Part shown: piece after piece, positions 1 to 8,109 of the stretch
Layout: the number at the start of each line of letters is the position of its first letter
How positions within the stretch are numbered: the first letter of the stretch is position 1
Assembly: GCF_000416985.1 (NCBI RefSeq)
Contig: NZ_ATDL01000018.1
Coordinates: 124,001-188,000, forward strand
Direction of reading: 5' to 3'
DNA length: 64,000 nucleotides
DNA from: Sphingobacterium paucimobilis HER1398
Lineage (GTDB): Bacteria > Bacteroidota > Bacteroidia > Sphingobacteriales > Sphingobacteriaceae
Made by a program: the position numbers and the translations under genes
The notes under the pieces: generated by a model
What the model was told of the DNA's origin: nothing
The model's database searches: none
What the model saw: the letters and a program-made list of their open reading frames with translations, nothing else

Positions 1-231
1 CTTTCTTACCGAAAAGTGAACAGGATAATAACCATTCCTTTTTATAATTTCAAACGCTTCAATATCTGTACAGGGGACAGACTGGACTAAGGCATTTATT
101 TCTTCATACTTTTCGGAGACTAGATTGTTCCAGTATTCATATGATTTTGGTTCAGACTTAGAACAGGCAATAAAAAGTATCACCATACATAGGTGAAACA
201 AAGTACTTCTTTTCATTTTCAAGTTATTCAT
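1..231 (-). CDS. Partial lipoprotein (runs off left edge)
   Basis: An open frame on the minus strand reads from an ATG at 231 (or a second ATG at 216) without a stop to the window edge, giving 72 to 77 codons. From the 216 start the N-terminus is a classic lipoprotein signal peptide: two positive residues, a hydrophobic stretch and a lipobox ending in Cys18 (LFIAC), followed by Ser/Lys. The visible mature part has no motif I recognise. It lies downstream of nagB, separated by a terminator-like hairpin, so it is probably a separate unit. The rest of the gene is outside the window, so function cannot be assigned. Confidence 0.6.
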   Translation of the reverse strand, partial: MNNLKMKRSTLFHLCMVILFIACSKSEPKSYEYWNNLVSEKYEEINALVQSVPCTDIEAFEIIKRNGYYPVHFSVRK

Positions 232-353
232 TGATCCATGGTATAAATATAATCAAAACCACATAATAATATATGATTCGATTAATAGCTAGGTTTACAA
301 GATCAGTATTAAAGTTTTACCTCTCTTGGATCACTAACAAGTATGCTTTCTTA

Positions 354-388
354 GAAAAAAATGCACAGTCTCGACGAACTATGCATTT
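354..388 (-). terminator. Terminator downstream of nagB
   Basis: On the minus strand, a 7-bp stem (AAATGCA pairing with TGCATTT) closes a loop of about 16 nt and is followed directly by a run of seven T. It lies about 30 nt beyond the nagB stop codon and fits a Rho-independent terminator for the susC-to-nagB operon. Confidence 0.6.
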
Positions 389-415
389 AACTTAAAACAG
401 ATCTAAACTAGAAAC

Positions 416-1162
416 TCATACTTTAGGACAGGCCGCTTCGTCAAAAAAGAATTGACAATCGACGTGTTCCCGCAATATCGTAGATGGCCAAAGCGTACTT
501 ATTTCGGAATACAAGGTATGCTTCACCGCCTCAGCCTTATGCTCGCCCACGACTACACAGTACAGACTAGAAGCCTTCATAATAGTAGGTATAGTCAATG
601 TCAATGCATGAGTCGGCACCTCTTTGATGTCAGCAAAACAACCATCAATAACTTGCTGCATCCGGCACACCTGATCAAGCTCGACTTCTTTGATAACCTG
701 CTGATCGTCAAAGTCTGCTACGGGTGGATCATTGAAAGCAATATGTCCATTCTGACCGATCCCCAGACATACTACATCAATAGGCTTCTCAGTTATAAGT
801 GCCGTAACACGTACTAACTCCTCATCAACTGTACCAGAAGGGTTAATAAAGTACTTAGCCTTAGGTGTCACGAACTTAAAAATTGTATCCTCCAGATAAT
901 TTGAAAATGCCTGCTCAGCACCATTGGGCAAACCGATATATTCATCCATATTAAAGGCTACGATCTTAGACCAATCAATCTCTTTGGACTGAGTTAGATA
1001 ACCCAATATATAATCCTGCGAAGGAGCAGCCGCAAAAATAATACGTATCTCATCCTGCGACGCCTGCAATTCCAATAATTTAGCTTCGACGGCTCTTCCT
1101 GCCTTCTCACCTGCTTCACGAGCTGTCTCGGAAATATCAACTCTCAAATTTTCTAAATGCAT
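416..1162 (-). CDS. nagB: Glucosamine-6-phosphate deaminase NagB
   Basis: Cytoplasmic enzyme that converts glucosamine-6-phosphate to fructose-6-phosphate and ammonia, the last committed step of GlcNAc catabolism. The 248-residue length fits the family (about 240-270). The hallmark motif GIGQNGHIAFNDPP, with the catalytic Asp/His region, is clear, as is an early AFNMDEYIGL substrate-binding segment. It is the last gene of the minus-strand operon with susC, susD, the fasciclin lipoprotein and the GH16-like lipoprotein, 55 bp after the latter. The deacetylase that supplies its substrate (nagA) lies in the neighbouring operon at 13407-14603. The whole unit is probably controlled by the LacI-type regulator at 8110. 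Confidence 0.95.
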   Translation of the reverse strand: MHLENLRVDISETAREAGEKAGRAVEAKLLELQASQDEIRIIFAAAPSQDYILGYLTQSKEIDWSKIVAFNMDEYIGLPNGAEQAFSNYLEDTIFKFVTPKAKYFINPSGTVDEELVRVTALITEKPIDVVCLGIGQNGHIAFNDPPVADFDDQQVIKEVELDQVCRMQQVIDGCFADIKEVPTHALTLTIPTIMKASSLYCVVVGEHKAEAVKHTLYSEISTLWPSTILREHVDCQFFFDEAACPKV

Positions 1163-1217
1163 ATTTATACTTATTTATCAAAAAGAACAACAACAATAAA
1201 ACACCTTAAAACAGTAC

Positions 1218-1964
1218 CTAAGCAGCTGCAAAATGCACACTGTCAATCACAATTTCCTGCTCCTTTAGATCAGCAGGCATCTGTCCCTTAAAAAGCCACA
1301 AATTTAACTTCAGCTTCTCATTGTTCTTTTTGGGAACATGATTTCCCTTGTAGATCCACTCATAGATACTCTCTTCATGGCCTTTATCATTCATGAAACT
1401 GCTTGAAAAAGCTATCTCCTCCTCGCTCCAATCAAAGGAATGTACCGTCGGCCCCAGGTTGGGAAGAATATCAAAACGCTCCTTATTGCCAGTCACTGTC
1501 GAAGGTTGTGATACAAATTGTGCATTGAAATTTTCGTCGATCGACCATTTTGAAAACTCGATATCGATTTCATGATCATCATCTAAATAGGTAAAAAGTC
1601 CTACAACTACATTCTTATCCAATTTCGTAATGTCCGAATTGACATAGAACGTATACTTGCCATAACCAAGAGAACGCCTAGCTGTTACTCCTGAACAATA
1701 CCAATAGCCCGCTTCCTCTCTTATCTTGAGATGTAAGCGTCCTTCGGTATCCACCCACACATTTTTATCAGAGGCCGAAAATAAATTCGGCCCTGGTCCT
1801 TCCTTTTTATCTTTGGTAGCACGTACGACCCAATCTATACCAGAAAATTGAATAACCCGATCTGTAACAACGGGAGGTACCTCTACTTCGGGAATAGAAT
1901 TACTGCAATTCGCAAAAAACAGCCCTCCAATAACAATACATACGAGCCAACACCAATTTATCAT
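1218..1964 (-). CDS. GH16-like secreted lipoprotein
   Basis: Predicted surface or periplasmic glycoside hydrolase of the concanavalin-like GH16 fold. I chose the ATG at 1964 rather than 1991: it follows the preceding stop codon by one base and begins a good lipoprotein signal with lipobox Cys20 (FFANC). The GH16 catalytic signature E-x-D-x-E is present as HEIDIEF (Glu132, Asp134, Glu136 of 248), followed by a typical Phe-Val-x-Gln strand. GH16 enzymes cut beta-1,3/1,4-glucans, galactans or poly-LacNAc. The substrate cannot be read from the sequence. Because it sits between susD-type genes and nagB, a host- or fungal-derived amino-sugar glycan is the best contextual guess. A non-catalytic glycan-binding role is possible, although the two glutamates are intact. 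Confidence 0.75.
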   Translation of the reverse strand: MINWCWLVCIVIGGLFFANCSNSIPEVEVPPVVTDRVIQFSGIDWVVRATKDKKEGPGPNLFSASDKNVWVDTEGRLHLKIREEAGYWYCSGVTARRSLGYGKYTFYVNSDITKLDKNVVVGLFTYLDDDHEIDIEFSKWSIDENFNAQFVSQPSTVTGNKERFDILPNLGPTVHSFDWSEEEIAFSSSFMNDKGHEESIYEWIYKGNHVPKKNNEKLKLNLWLFKGQMPADLKEQEIVIDSVHFAAA

Positions 1965-1965
1965 G

Positions 1966-3429
1966 CTACTTCGCTGAAATGTTAAGCTCAATATTATCCA
2001 ATATAGCCCCAGCTTTATCTCGTGCTGTTAAAACTAAAAGACCAGTACCTAATGTCTCCCCATCATGGATAAACACCATATTTTTAAGATCTAAGTCAAG
2101 TTGGCTAAAACGACTGCCTTTCTTTAACACCTCGGCTCCCTTTATCAACCAGCCAAAGGTTGGCACCTCTTCAACAGTATAGATGATATCTCCAGCCGAA
2201 GCTCCACTCACGAGAAGATTATCATTAGACAGCACATACATCCCTCCATTCTCTACATCAAAATCTTTCTTACCTTCTAATACAAGTTCCGAATCGCCAC
2301 TTGCCAAGGTTGCAATAATCATCGGTGGTGCTAGTGTAGGGTGCTCTTTGGATGCAATATCATCTGTTTCATCAGATTTTGCCTGCCCATCCAACATAAA
2401 AGATTTTAGACCGTTAGGACTTTTCTCCTTATAATAATCGGTTAAATCAAACTTAAAATTAGTTCCTTTACTCGTTTTGATAGAAGCGATACGTGGTGTC
2501 GTCGGAAACACAGCATTACTAAAATTAAGTGAGCTTTCGCTCCAACTGGTGCTAGGTGTTTCAAACAGATCCAAATCAACACCTTTGGCTGCCGTAAAAG
2601 ACACCGCCAGTTGCATCTTAATTTCGGTAATCACGCCTTCCTTCTTAAAATCATCAAAATCGAACATCAAAAAAGCCTTGCGGTCGTAATCACCATTCCC
2701 TGCTACATTTTTGATTCTCAACAGCGGATCAGTTCCGAAATTTTTCGTCGACTCTGCCCCACCATTGACATAAGCATCCTGTTTCACGAATATTGTATCC
2801 TGCACCAAGTTAGGGTTTTCAGCATTAGCATCACCTGTGGGAGCGGAGTAGAAAACTACAAAATTCACCACATGCATCACTCCATTCGTCGGAACTAGAT
2901 TTGAAGTTCTGATCTGCCATTGCCTATTGGTACCTTCATTAATCAATCCTACATAGGTACTGGTATGAGACAGGTACATCGTCTGTCCATTTTCTGTTTC
3001 ATAAGCAATAGGCCTATTGCTGGGTGCTAGATCTGGGTCATTAAAATTGACCTCATCTTTTACCGTATGATAACGCAGTATATTCTTTAAAATCGGAAGA
3101 GGAATAGCAGCTATAGAAGAATATTTATTTTCCTTTAGATAAGCACGAAATGCTTCATTATTAGGAGCAATAAAAGTCAGACCTGTCTTTTCGGCATACA
3201 TCTCCTGAAACTGTGCCCGCTCTATAGCTTCATTAAGCATGGAAAGTGAATCATTACTCTTAATATATGCTAGAGCTGACATATTCAGCTTCGTATTATC
3301 TGGAGCTGGGTCGTAATTAAAACTTTCTTGTATCTCGCAGCTAAAGAGCAAGATTAGTATACTAATCCCCATTAGGAGATGAGTAATTATATTTTTTACC
3401 TCTCTCATAACCTTACTTATAAAATTCAT
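1966..3429 (-). CDS. Fasciclin-DNRLRE/CBM96-CSPG modular lipoprotein
   Basis: Predicted cell-surface lipoprotein occupying the place usually held by SusE/SusF-type glycan-binding proteins. Reading from the N-terminus: lipoprotein signal with Cys31 (LLFSC); a fasciclin (FAS1) domain at about 45-195, including the TGLTFIAPNNEAF and TNGVMHVV-type segments; a DNRLRE/CBM96-like beta domain at about 215-375 (DAYVNGGAESTKNFGT, then KAFLMFDFDDF); and one CSPG/cadherin-type repeat at about 380-485 (YTVEEVPTFGWL, FSQLDLDLKNMVFIHDGE). If the ATG at 3429 is used it overlaps susD by 17 bp. The ATG at 3408 (MREVKN) avoids the overlap and also leaves a good signal peptide. The DNRLRE part suggests carbohydrate binding, and FAS1 and CSPG suggest adhesion. 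No catalytic motif is visible. Confidence 0.75.
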   Translation of the reverse strand: MNFISKVMREVKNIITHLLMGISILILLFSCEIQESFNYDPAPDNTKLNMSALAYIKSNDSLSMLNEAIERAQFQEMYAEKTGLTFIAPNNEAFRAYLKENKYSSIAAIPLPILKNILRYHTVKDEVNFNDPDLAPSNRPIAYETENGQTMYLSHTSTYVGLINEGTNRQWQIRTSNLVPTNGVMHVVNFVVFYSAPTGDANAENPNLVQDTIFVKQDAYVNGGAESTKNFGTDPLLRIKNVAGNGDYDRKAFLMFDFDDFKKEGVITEIKMQLAVSFTAAKGVDLDLFETPSTSWSESSLNFSNAVFPTTPRIASIKTSKGTNFKFDLTDYYKEKSPNGLKSFMLDGQAKSDETDDIASKEHPTLAPPMIIATLASGDSELVLEGKKDFDVENGGMYVLSNDNLLVSGASAGDIIYTVEEVPTFGWLIKGAEVLKKGSRFSQLDLDLKNMVFIHDGETLGTGLLVLTARDKAGAILDNIELNISAK

Positions 3430-4780
3430 TTTGCTTCATGTTCGTATTCCTCAAGGTTGCACTTTCATGTAATGGCCACAATAGGTTCCCTTTATTCGAT
3501 AGTCCATTAATAGGTTGCATGGTCGAAATTGCAGTACCGGTACGTACCAGATCAAACCAGCGGTGACCTTCAAAGCAAAGCTCTACCGAACGTTCGTGCA
3601 GTATCGCATCTATCACGCTTTTGTATTCATTATTTGCGGTTGCTTCATCCATGACGTCCAGACCAGCACGTTTTCGTATACGATTCAGCAGTTCCAACGC
3701 TTCGGCCGACTGATTAAGGTTCGCGTGAGCTTCTGCTTTCAGTAAGATAATATCCGCAAGTCTAGTTAAAACAATGTTGTTGGAAGACGGTTCAGGACTC
3801 TCATCTTTAAACCCCTGTCCAAAGAATTTCCATATTTTACGAGGTTGGACTTCCGCCACATCATAGATCCGTGGTTGACGCAGGTCGCCTTTCTCCAAAG
3901 AGGCTATAAATTTGGTACTGGGAACATAATCACTATCCGAACCTAGTGCATAAAGAGTACGCAATGCATTGGTCTGCACCTCATTGTACCCTATTTCAAA
4001 GATACTCTCTGTACTCACGCCTTTTACAAATATATCGTTCCAGTCATTCATCGCCACTAAGGTGTATTGCGAATCCCCAATGACCTTTTCTGCAGCAGCT
4101 ATCGCCTTATCATATCTTTTCTGCCACATATACAGTTGGGTAAGAAAGGCATATGCTGCTCCTTTTGTAAAGAGCACACGGTTTTTAGCACCTGAATAAC
4201 TAGCAGAACAGTTCTCTACAGCAAACAATAGATCTTCTTCCACCTTTGCCAATACTTCGTCCGTGCCGTTTCTTTTGACAAAGACGTCCTGATCTACACT
4301 CTCATAAGGTTCGGTTATTAAAGGCACCTCTCCCCAGATACGTGTCAGATAGAAATAGGCGACGGCCCGTAGTCCGTGCGCTTGACCGAGCAATTCTCTC
4401 TTAAGCGCACTTTCGCCTTCTCCAAATACCTGAGGTGTATATTTTATAGCATAGTTAGCACGAGATATAAGGGTATAAAATCCATCCCATTTCGCAGAAT
4501 TAATGATTGGCGTCAGGTCATTGCTCTGAAGTGCCCTAGGGTCTCCAGCATGCTTGGTCGTCACGTTGTCTGCACGTCCCTCCCCCCAATATGCAAAATT
4601 CAAACGAAAAACCGACTGCATGCTATTGTATATCCCAGTGACACCAGCTTGTGCATCACTAGGTTTTTTATAAAATCCTTGTCCAGAAAAATTACTGATC
4701 GGCTCTTTATCCAAATCCGAACAGGAGACAACAAGCAGCATCAAAGCACTGCCTAATATATATTTAAATGATCTCTTCAT
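3413..4780 (-). CDS. SusD/RagB-family glycan-binding lipoprotein (amino-sugar locus)
   Basis: Outer-membrane, surface-exposed lid protein that captures oligosaccharides for the SusC channel encoded just upstream (gap 9 bp). Lipoprotein signal with Cys20 (LLVVSC) is followed by the family's N-terminal pattern LDKEPISNFS and GVTGIYNSM, then tetratricopeptide-like helices. The C-terminal SusD signature with LADIILLKAEAHANLNQ, LNRIRKRAGL and ILHERSVELCFEGHRWFDLVRTG is strong. 455 residues is a normal size. Its partners in the operon are a fasciclin lipoprotein, a GH16-like protein and nagB, which point to a GlcNAc-containing ligand. Confidence 0.95.
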   Translation of the reverse strand: MKRSFKYILGSALMLLVVSCSDLDKEPISNFSGQGFYKKPSDAQAGVTGIYNSMQSVFRLNFAYWGEGRADNVTTKHAGDPRALQSNDLTPIINSAKWDGFYTLISRANYAIKYTPQVFGEGESALKRELLGQAHGLRAVAYFYLTRIWGEVPLITEPYESVDQDVFVKRNGTDEVLAKVEEDLLFAVENCSASYSGAKNRVLFTKGAAYAFLTQLYMWQKRYDKAIAAAEKVIGDSQYTLVAMNDWNDIFVKGVSTESIFEIGYNEVQTNALRTLYALGSDSDYVPSTKFIASLEKGDLRQPRIYDVAEVQPRKIWKFFGQGFKDESPEPSSNNIVLTRLADIILLKAEAHANLNQSAEALELLNRIRKRAGLDVMDEATANNEYKSVIDAILHERSVELCFEGHRWFDLVRTGTAISTMQPINGLSNKGNLLWPLHESATLRNTNMKQNEFYK

Positions 4781-4789
4781 GGTTATTAA

Positions 4790-7700
4790 TTAAAGTCCGA
4801 ATGTTAAACCAAACATGAATGTACGACTCTGTGGATAAGATCCTTCATCCAAGCCTACACGAAGCCCAGAGTATGAATTTACGTCAGGATCAAATCCTGT
4901 ATACTTGGTCCAGGTAATTAGATTCGTAGCAGTTACAAAAGCATCGAGCTTACGTAAGCCTATACGTTTAACCCATTCCGGATTAAGCGAATATCTGAGG
5001 TTAACATTCTTTAATTTTATATACGAACCGTCCTCTACCCACCTACTCTGCACGCGGCTATCCGATTGTTTCGGGTCATCACGGATCAGTCGAGGAAAGT
5101 TGGTTACATCCCCTTGCTCACGCCATCTCGTCAAAGCATCTGTAGACAAATTGTTATAACGCACTATTGAATTGCGCTGATGATTTAATTCGCTATAAAT
5201 ATCTCCTCCTACGGAGTATTGGAAAAACACATTCAAATTGAAATTCTTATAGCTGAAATCGTTAGAAACACCTCCGAAATACTTAGGCTCGGCGTAACCG
5301 ATAATCTGTCTATCATCTTCATTAATGATACCATCTCCATTCAAATCACGCCAGATCGGATCACCACCTACGAAAGCAGGACCATTGGCACCATTCGTAA
5401 CTCCTTTTACATTATCTTCATCACGGGCATATACACCATCAAACTGCCATCCGTAGAAAACACCAATAGGCAGTCCTACTTGAAGAATATGGACATCACC
5501 GTTTCGGATATAACCATTAGTCAATACATTCTCTGGTAGGGAGGTTACTTTGTTGCGATTCAAACTGAGGTTGATATTGGTGCTCCAACCGAAGGCTCCC
5601 TGTAAGTTTCGCGTTTGCAAACTAAACTCTAGCCCCTTGTTTTCTATTGAACCTATATTACGTGTCACATACTCAAATCCCGTAGTGCTCGGCAATGGGA
5701 CATTGTACAACAAGTCTTTTGTTTTTTTCAAATAGGCATCCGTAGAGAATAAAATCCGATTATTCAAAAAACCTAATTCTAATCCCAGATTGTACTGATG
5801 CGTTGTTTCCCAAGTCAGACTTGCATTAGGCATCACTGTGGGTGCTGCACCAGAAAAGTCAAGGTAATTCGTACCTAAGGTAAATTCTCCTCGAGAAGTA
5901 TAATCTCCTATCGCTTCATTACCTGTACTACCTAAACTGAAACGAAGCTTACCGTCGCTCAACCAGTTAAGATTGCTCAACGCTTCTTCTTCTACGAAAC
6001 GCCAACCTGCAGAAGCCGAAGGGAAGAAACCGAAGCGCTTATCCCGTCCAAACCTTGACGAGCCGTCCGCACGCATGTTGAACTCCAAAAGGTATTTACC
6101 TAAATAATCATACGTAAGACGTCCAAAATACGAGCGCATAGCATGCTCGGAAGCAACGTTTACATCTTGACCAGAGATAACAGAAGCTCCATTTAGGGTG
6201 CGGATATCATCGCTAGCAAAATAAGAGCCATTCAGGCCGGTACGGTCATACCGCCATCTTTGAAAACTAATCCCTGCAACGGCACCTATATTATGTGTAT
6301 TGTCGATACTTTTATTATAAGTAAAATAGCTTTCATTGCCCCAAGTTAGGTTTCCTGATGAACGAACAGCCCCCGTATTATAACCTTCACGATAATCTAG
6401 AATAGAAGGCATAAACTCATCTTCCTTCATCGCAATATAGTCCAAGTTAAAGTTACTTCTGAACTTTAAGTCTTTAAGAATATCTATCTCTACATATTGG
6501 CTTCCAATAATTCGGTTGCTTTTGTTGAGATTGGTAGCATAAAGCGCCATTCCTACAGGATTACGCTGTCCGATCATATAGCCATTGAGTGATCCGTCCG
6601 GAAGATACATAGACATATTGGGCGGCCTGACCAAGAGACTGCGTATTATACTAAGATTACCAGACCCGGCTGCATTCGTACGGTTATTGACGGCATTCGT
6701 ATAGGATACACTCTGTCCTATGCGTACACGTTCCGATATATTAAAGTCAACGTTCAGACGGGAAGTAAAACGCTTATAATTCGAATTCAAAATCACACCA
6801 TCCTGATCTAGATAAGATGAACTCCAGGCATATTTTGTACCTTGATTACCACCTCGTACCGAAAGATCGAGTTTATATTGCGGAGCGACCCGCATTAGTT
6901 CATCCTGCCAATCTACATCACCATTATTCATCGGATTTAGCGAGTCAATAATCGTGTAATAAGGTTCTTCTGGATTAGACAATGCGTGATAAGAATCCAA
7001 TACTGCTTCTCGATACTGACGCGCGTTCAAGACGCTAAGCTTCCTGGTCAAGGAACTAATACCGGTAGTAGCATTAAGTAAAACTTCAGCCTTTCCTTCA
7101 GCCCCACGTTTTGTAGTAATCATCACCACCCCATTGGCTGCACGAGAACCATAAATCGCTGTTGAAGCAGCATCCTTTAAAATTTCCATAGACGCGATAT
7201 CATTGGGATTTATATCCGCCAACGGGTTTAAACCCGATCCTTCTGTACCATTCAGGGCGGATATAGAGTTGGACTCGATAGGGATACCATCCACAACGAA
7301 CAACGGATTATTACCCGAATTTAAAGAAGAATTACCTCTTACACGAATGGTCATTTCGCCCCCAGGAGCACCGGAATTAGAAGAGACTTGCACACCGGCG
7401 GCTCTTCCTTGCAAGATTGAAATCGGATCCTGTTGGGTAGTTTTTTCAATATCGGCCGAACCTACGGAAACGACAGAACCTGTTAGATTTCTCTTTTTCT
7501 GACGGCCATACCCGACCACTACAGTTTCTTCTATTTCGGTTGCAAGATTTAATAATTCAATCGTATAATTTGTCGAAGCACCTATCTTCAATGTTTTACT
7601 GCTGTATCCTAAAAATGAGAAAACAATAGACTGGCCCTCTGACAAATCTTTAAAAGTAAATACACCTTCATTATTGGTGCTTACACCAGTATTTTGGCCC

Positions 7701-7885
7701 ATGAGTTTAACACTCACGCCCGGCAGGGGCTCTTTGGTACTGGCATCGATCACTTTACCTGTCACTTCTTTCTGTTGCCCAAAGACACTTGTTGGAGCGA
7801 TCAATAGGGTAGATAAAAGTGAAAAAGCAAAGAAAAACGCACATGTACTCCATTTTAACTTACAATGGTTTGTCGTAAATATCAT
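4790..7885 (-). CDS. SusC-type TonB-dependent glycan transporter (amino-sugar locus)
   Basis: Outer-membrane TonB-dependent channel for import of oligosaccharides captured by the SusD partner. I place the start at the ATG at 7885 (1031 residues). The longer frame to 8002 would run through the promoter and operator region and gives a cysteine-rich, unlikely leader. Order: signal peptide to about 37; a carboxypeptidase-regulatory-like domain (GKVIDASTKEPLPGVSV); the SusC TonB-box-like segment EETVVVGYGRQ; the plug with IRVRGNSSLNSGNNPLFVVDG and AANGVVMITTKRG; then a beta-barrel ending in FMFGLTFGL with a terminal aromatic pattern. There is no STN domain, consistent with control by the divergent LacI regulator rather than an anti-sigma system. 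Confidence 0.95.
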   Translation of the reverse strand: MIFTTNHCKLKWSTCAFFFAFSLLSTLLIAPTSVFGQQKEVTGKVIDASTKEPLPGVSVKLMGQNTGVSTNNEGVFTFKDLSEGQSIVFSFLGYSSKTLKIGASTNYTIELLNLATEIEETVVVGYGRQKKRNLTGSVVSVGSADIEKTTQQDPISILQGRAAGVQVSSNSGAPGGEMTIRVRGNSSLNSGNNPLFVVDGIPIESNSISALNGTEGSGLNPLADINPNDIASMEILKDAASTAIYGSRAANGVVMITTKRGAEGKAEVLLNATTGISSLTRKLSVLNARQYREAVLDSYHALSNPEEPYYTIIDSLNPMNNGDVDWQDELMRVAPQYKLDLSVRGGNQGTKYAWSSSYLDQDGVILNSNYKRFTSRLNVDFNISERVRIGQSVSYTNAVNNRTNAAGSGNLSIIRSLLVRPPNMSMYLPDGSLNGYMIGQRNPVGMALYATNLNKSNRIIGSQYVEIDILKDLKFRSNFNLDYIAMKEDEFMPSILDYREGYNTGAVRSSGNLTWGNESYFTYNKSIDNTHNIGAVAGISFQRWRYDRTGLNGSYFASDDIRTLNGASVISGQDVNVASEHAMRSYFGRLTYDYLGKYLLEFNMRADGSSRFGRDKRFGFFPSASAGWRFVEEEALSNLNWLSDGKLRFSLGSTGNEAIGDYTSRGEFTLGTNYLDFSGAAPTVMPNASLTWETTHQYNLGLELGFLNNRILFSTDAYLKKTKDLLYNVPLPSTTGFEYVTRNIGSIENKGLEFSLQTRNLQGAFGWSTNINLSLNRNKVTSLPENVLTNGYIRNGDVHILQVGLPIGVFYGWQFDGVYARDEDNVKGVTNGANGPAFVGGDPIWRDLNGDGIINEDDRQIIGYAEPKYFGGVSNDFSYKNFNLNVFFQYSVGGDIYSELNHQRNSIVRYNNLSTDALTRWREQGDVTNFPRLIRDDPKQSDSRVQSRWVEDGSYIKLKNVNLRYSLNPEWVKRIGLRKLDAFVTATNLITWTKYTGFDPDVNSYSGLRVGLDEGSYPQSRTFMFGLTFGL

Positions 7886-7953
7886 AATGCAGATCTTGAG
7901 TTTATATCGTCTGTTACTTGTCAGTGCCAAGGTAAACAAAAAATAAAACCAAC

Positions 7954-7965
7954 GCAAACATTTGC
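7954..7965. promoter_or_regulatory. Candidate LacI-family operator O1 (downstream of susC promoter)
   Basis: The 12-mer GCAAACATTTGC is a palindrome (GCAAA-NN-TTTGC). It recurs identically at 8020-8031. It lies in the intergenic region between susC and its divergent LacI regulator, roughly 70 bp before the susC start and downstream of a candidate -7 box, where a bound repressor would block elongation. Confidence 0.7.
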
Positions 7966-7986
7966 ACAAAAAAAACAAAACAGAAG

Positions 7987-7994
7987 CAAAATTA
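7987..7994 (-). promoter_or_regulatory. Candidate susC promoter -7 box (TAATTTTG)
   Basis: Read on the minus strand this is TAATTTTG, a full match to the Bacteroidota -7 consensus TAnnTTTG. A TTG (complement of 8016-8018) stands 21 bp upstream, close to the usual -33 spacing, and touches the upstream operator. The leader to the ATG at 7885 would be about 95 nt. Confidence 0.5.
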
Positions 7995-8019
7995 CGACTC
8001 AAAACACATTTTAATCAAT

Positions 8020-8031
8020 GCAAACATTTGC
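8020..8031. promoter_or_regulatory. Candidate LacI-family operator O2 (near -33 of susC, upstream of lacI-type gene)
   Basis: Identical 12-mer to that at 7954-7965, here with extended symmetry (TGCAAACATTTGCA). It abuts the presumed -33 element of susC and lies about 80 bp upstream of the regulator's own start. The two sites are 66 bp apart, which would allow cooperative binding or looping and autoregulation. Confidence 0.7.
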
Positions 8032-8109
8032 ATAAAACGTTAAAATATTATTATTTGAATTCATGAAAAATTGAATTAACTTCGACTAATCTAAATAGGA
8101 AATTTCATT

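Noticed and set aside
452..817. 121-codon plus-strand open frame opposite nagB
   Set aside because: It is antisense to a gene with clear family motifs and has no motif of its own.
7886..8002. Extension of susC to an upstream ATG at 8002
   Set aside because: It would translate through an operator and the -7 box and puts 39 unlikely residues before a normal signal peptide.
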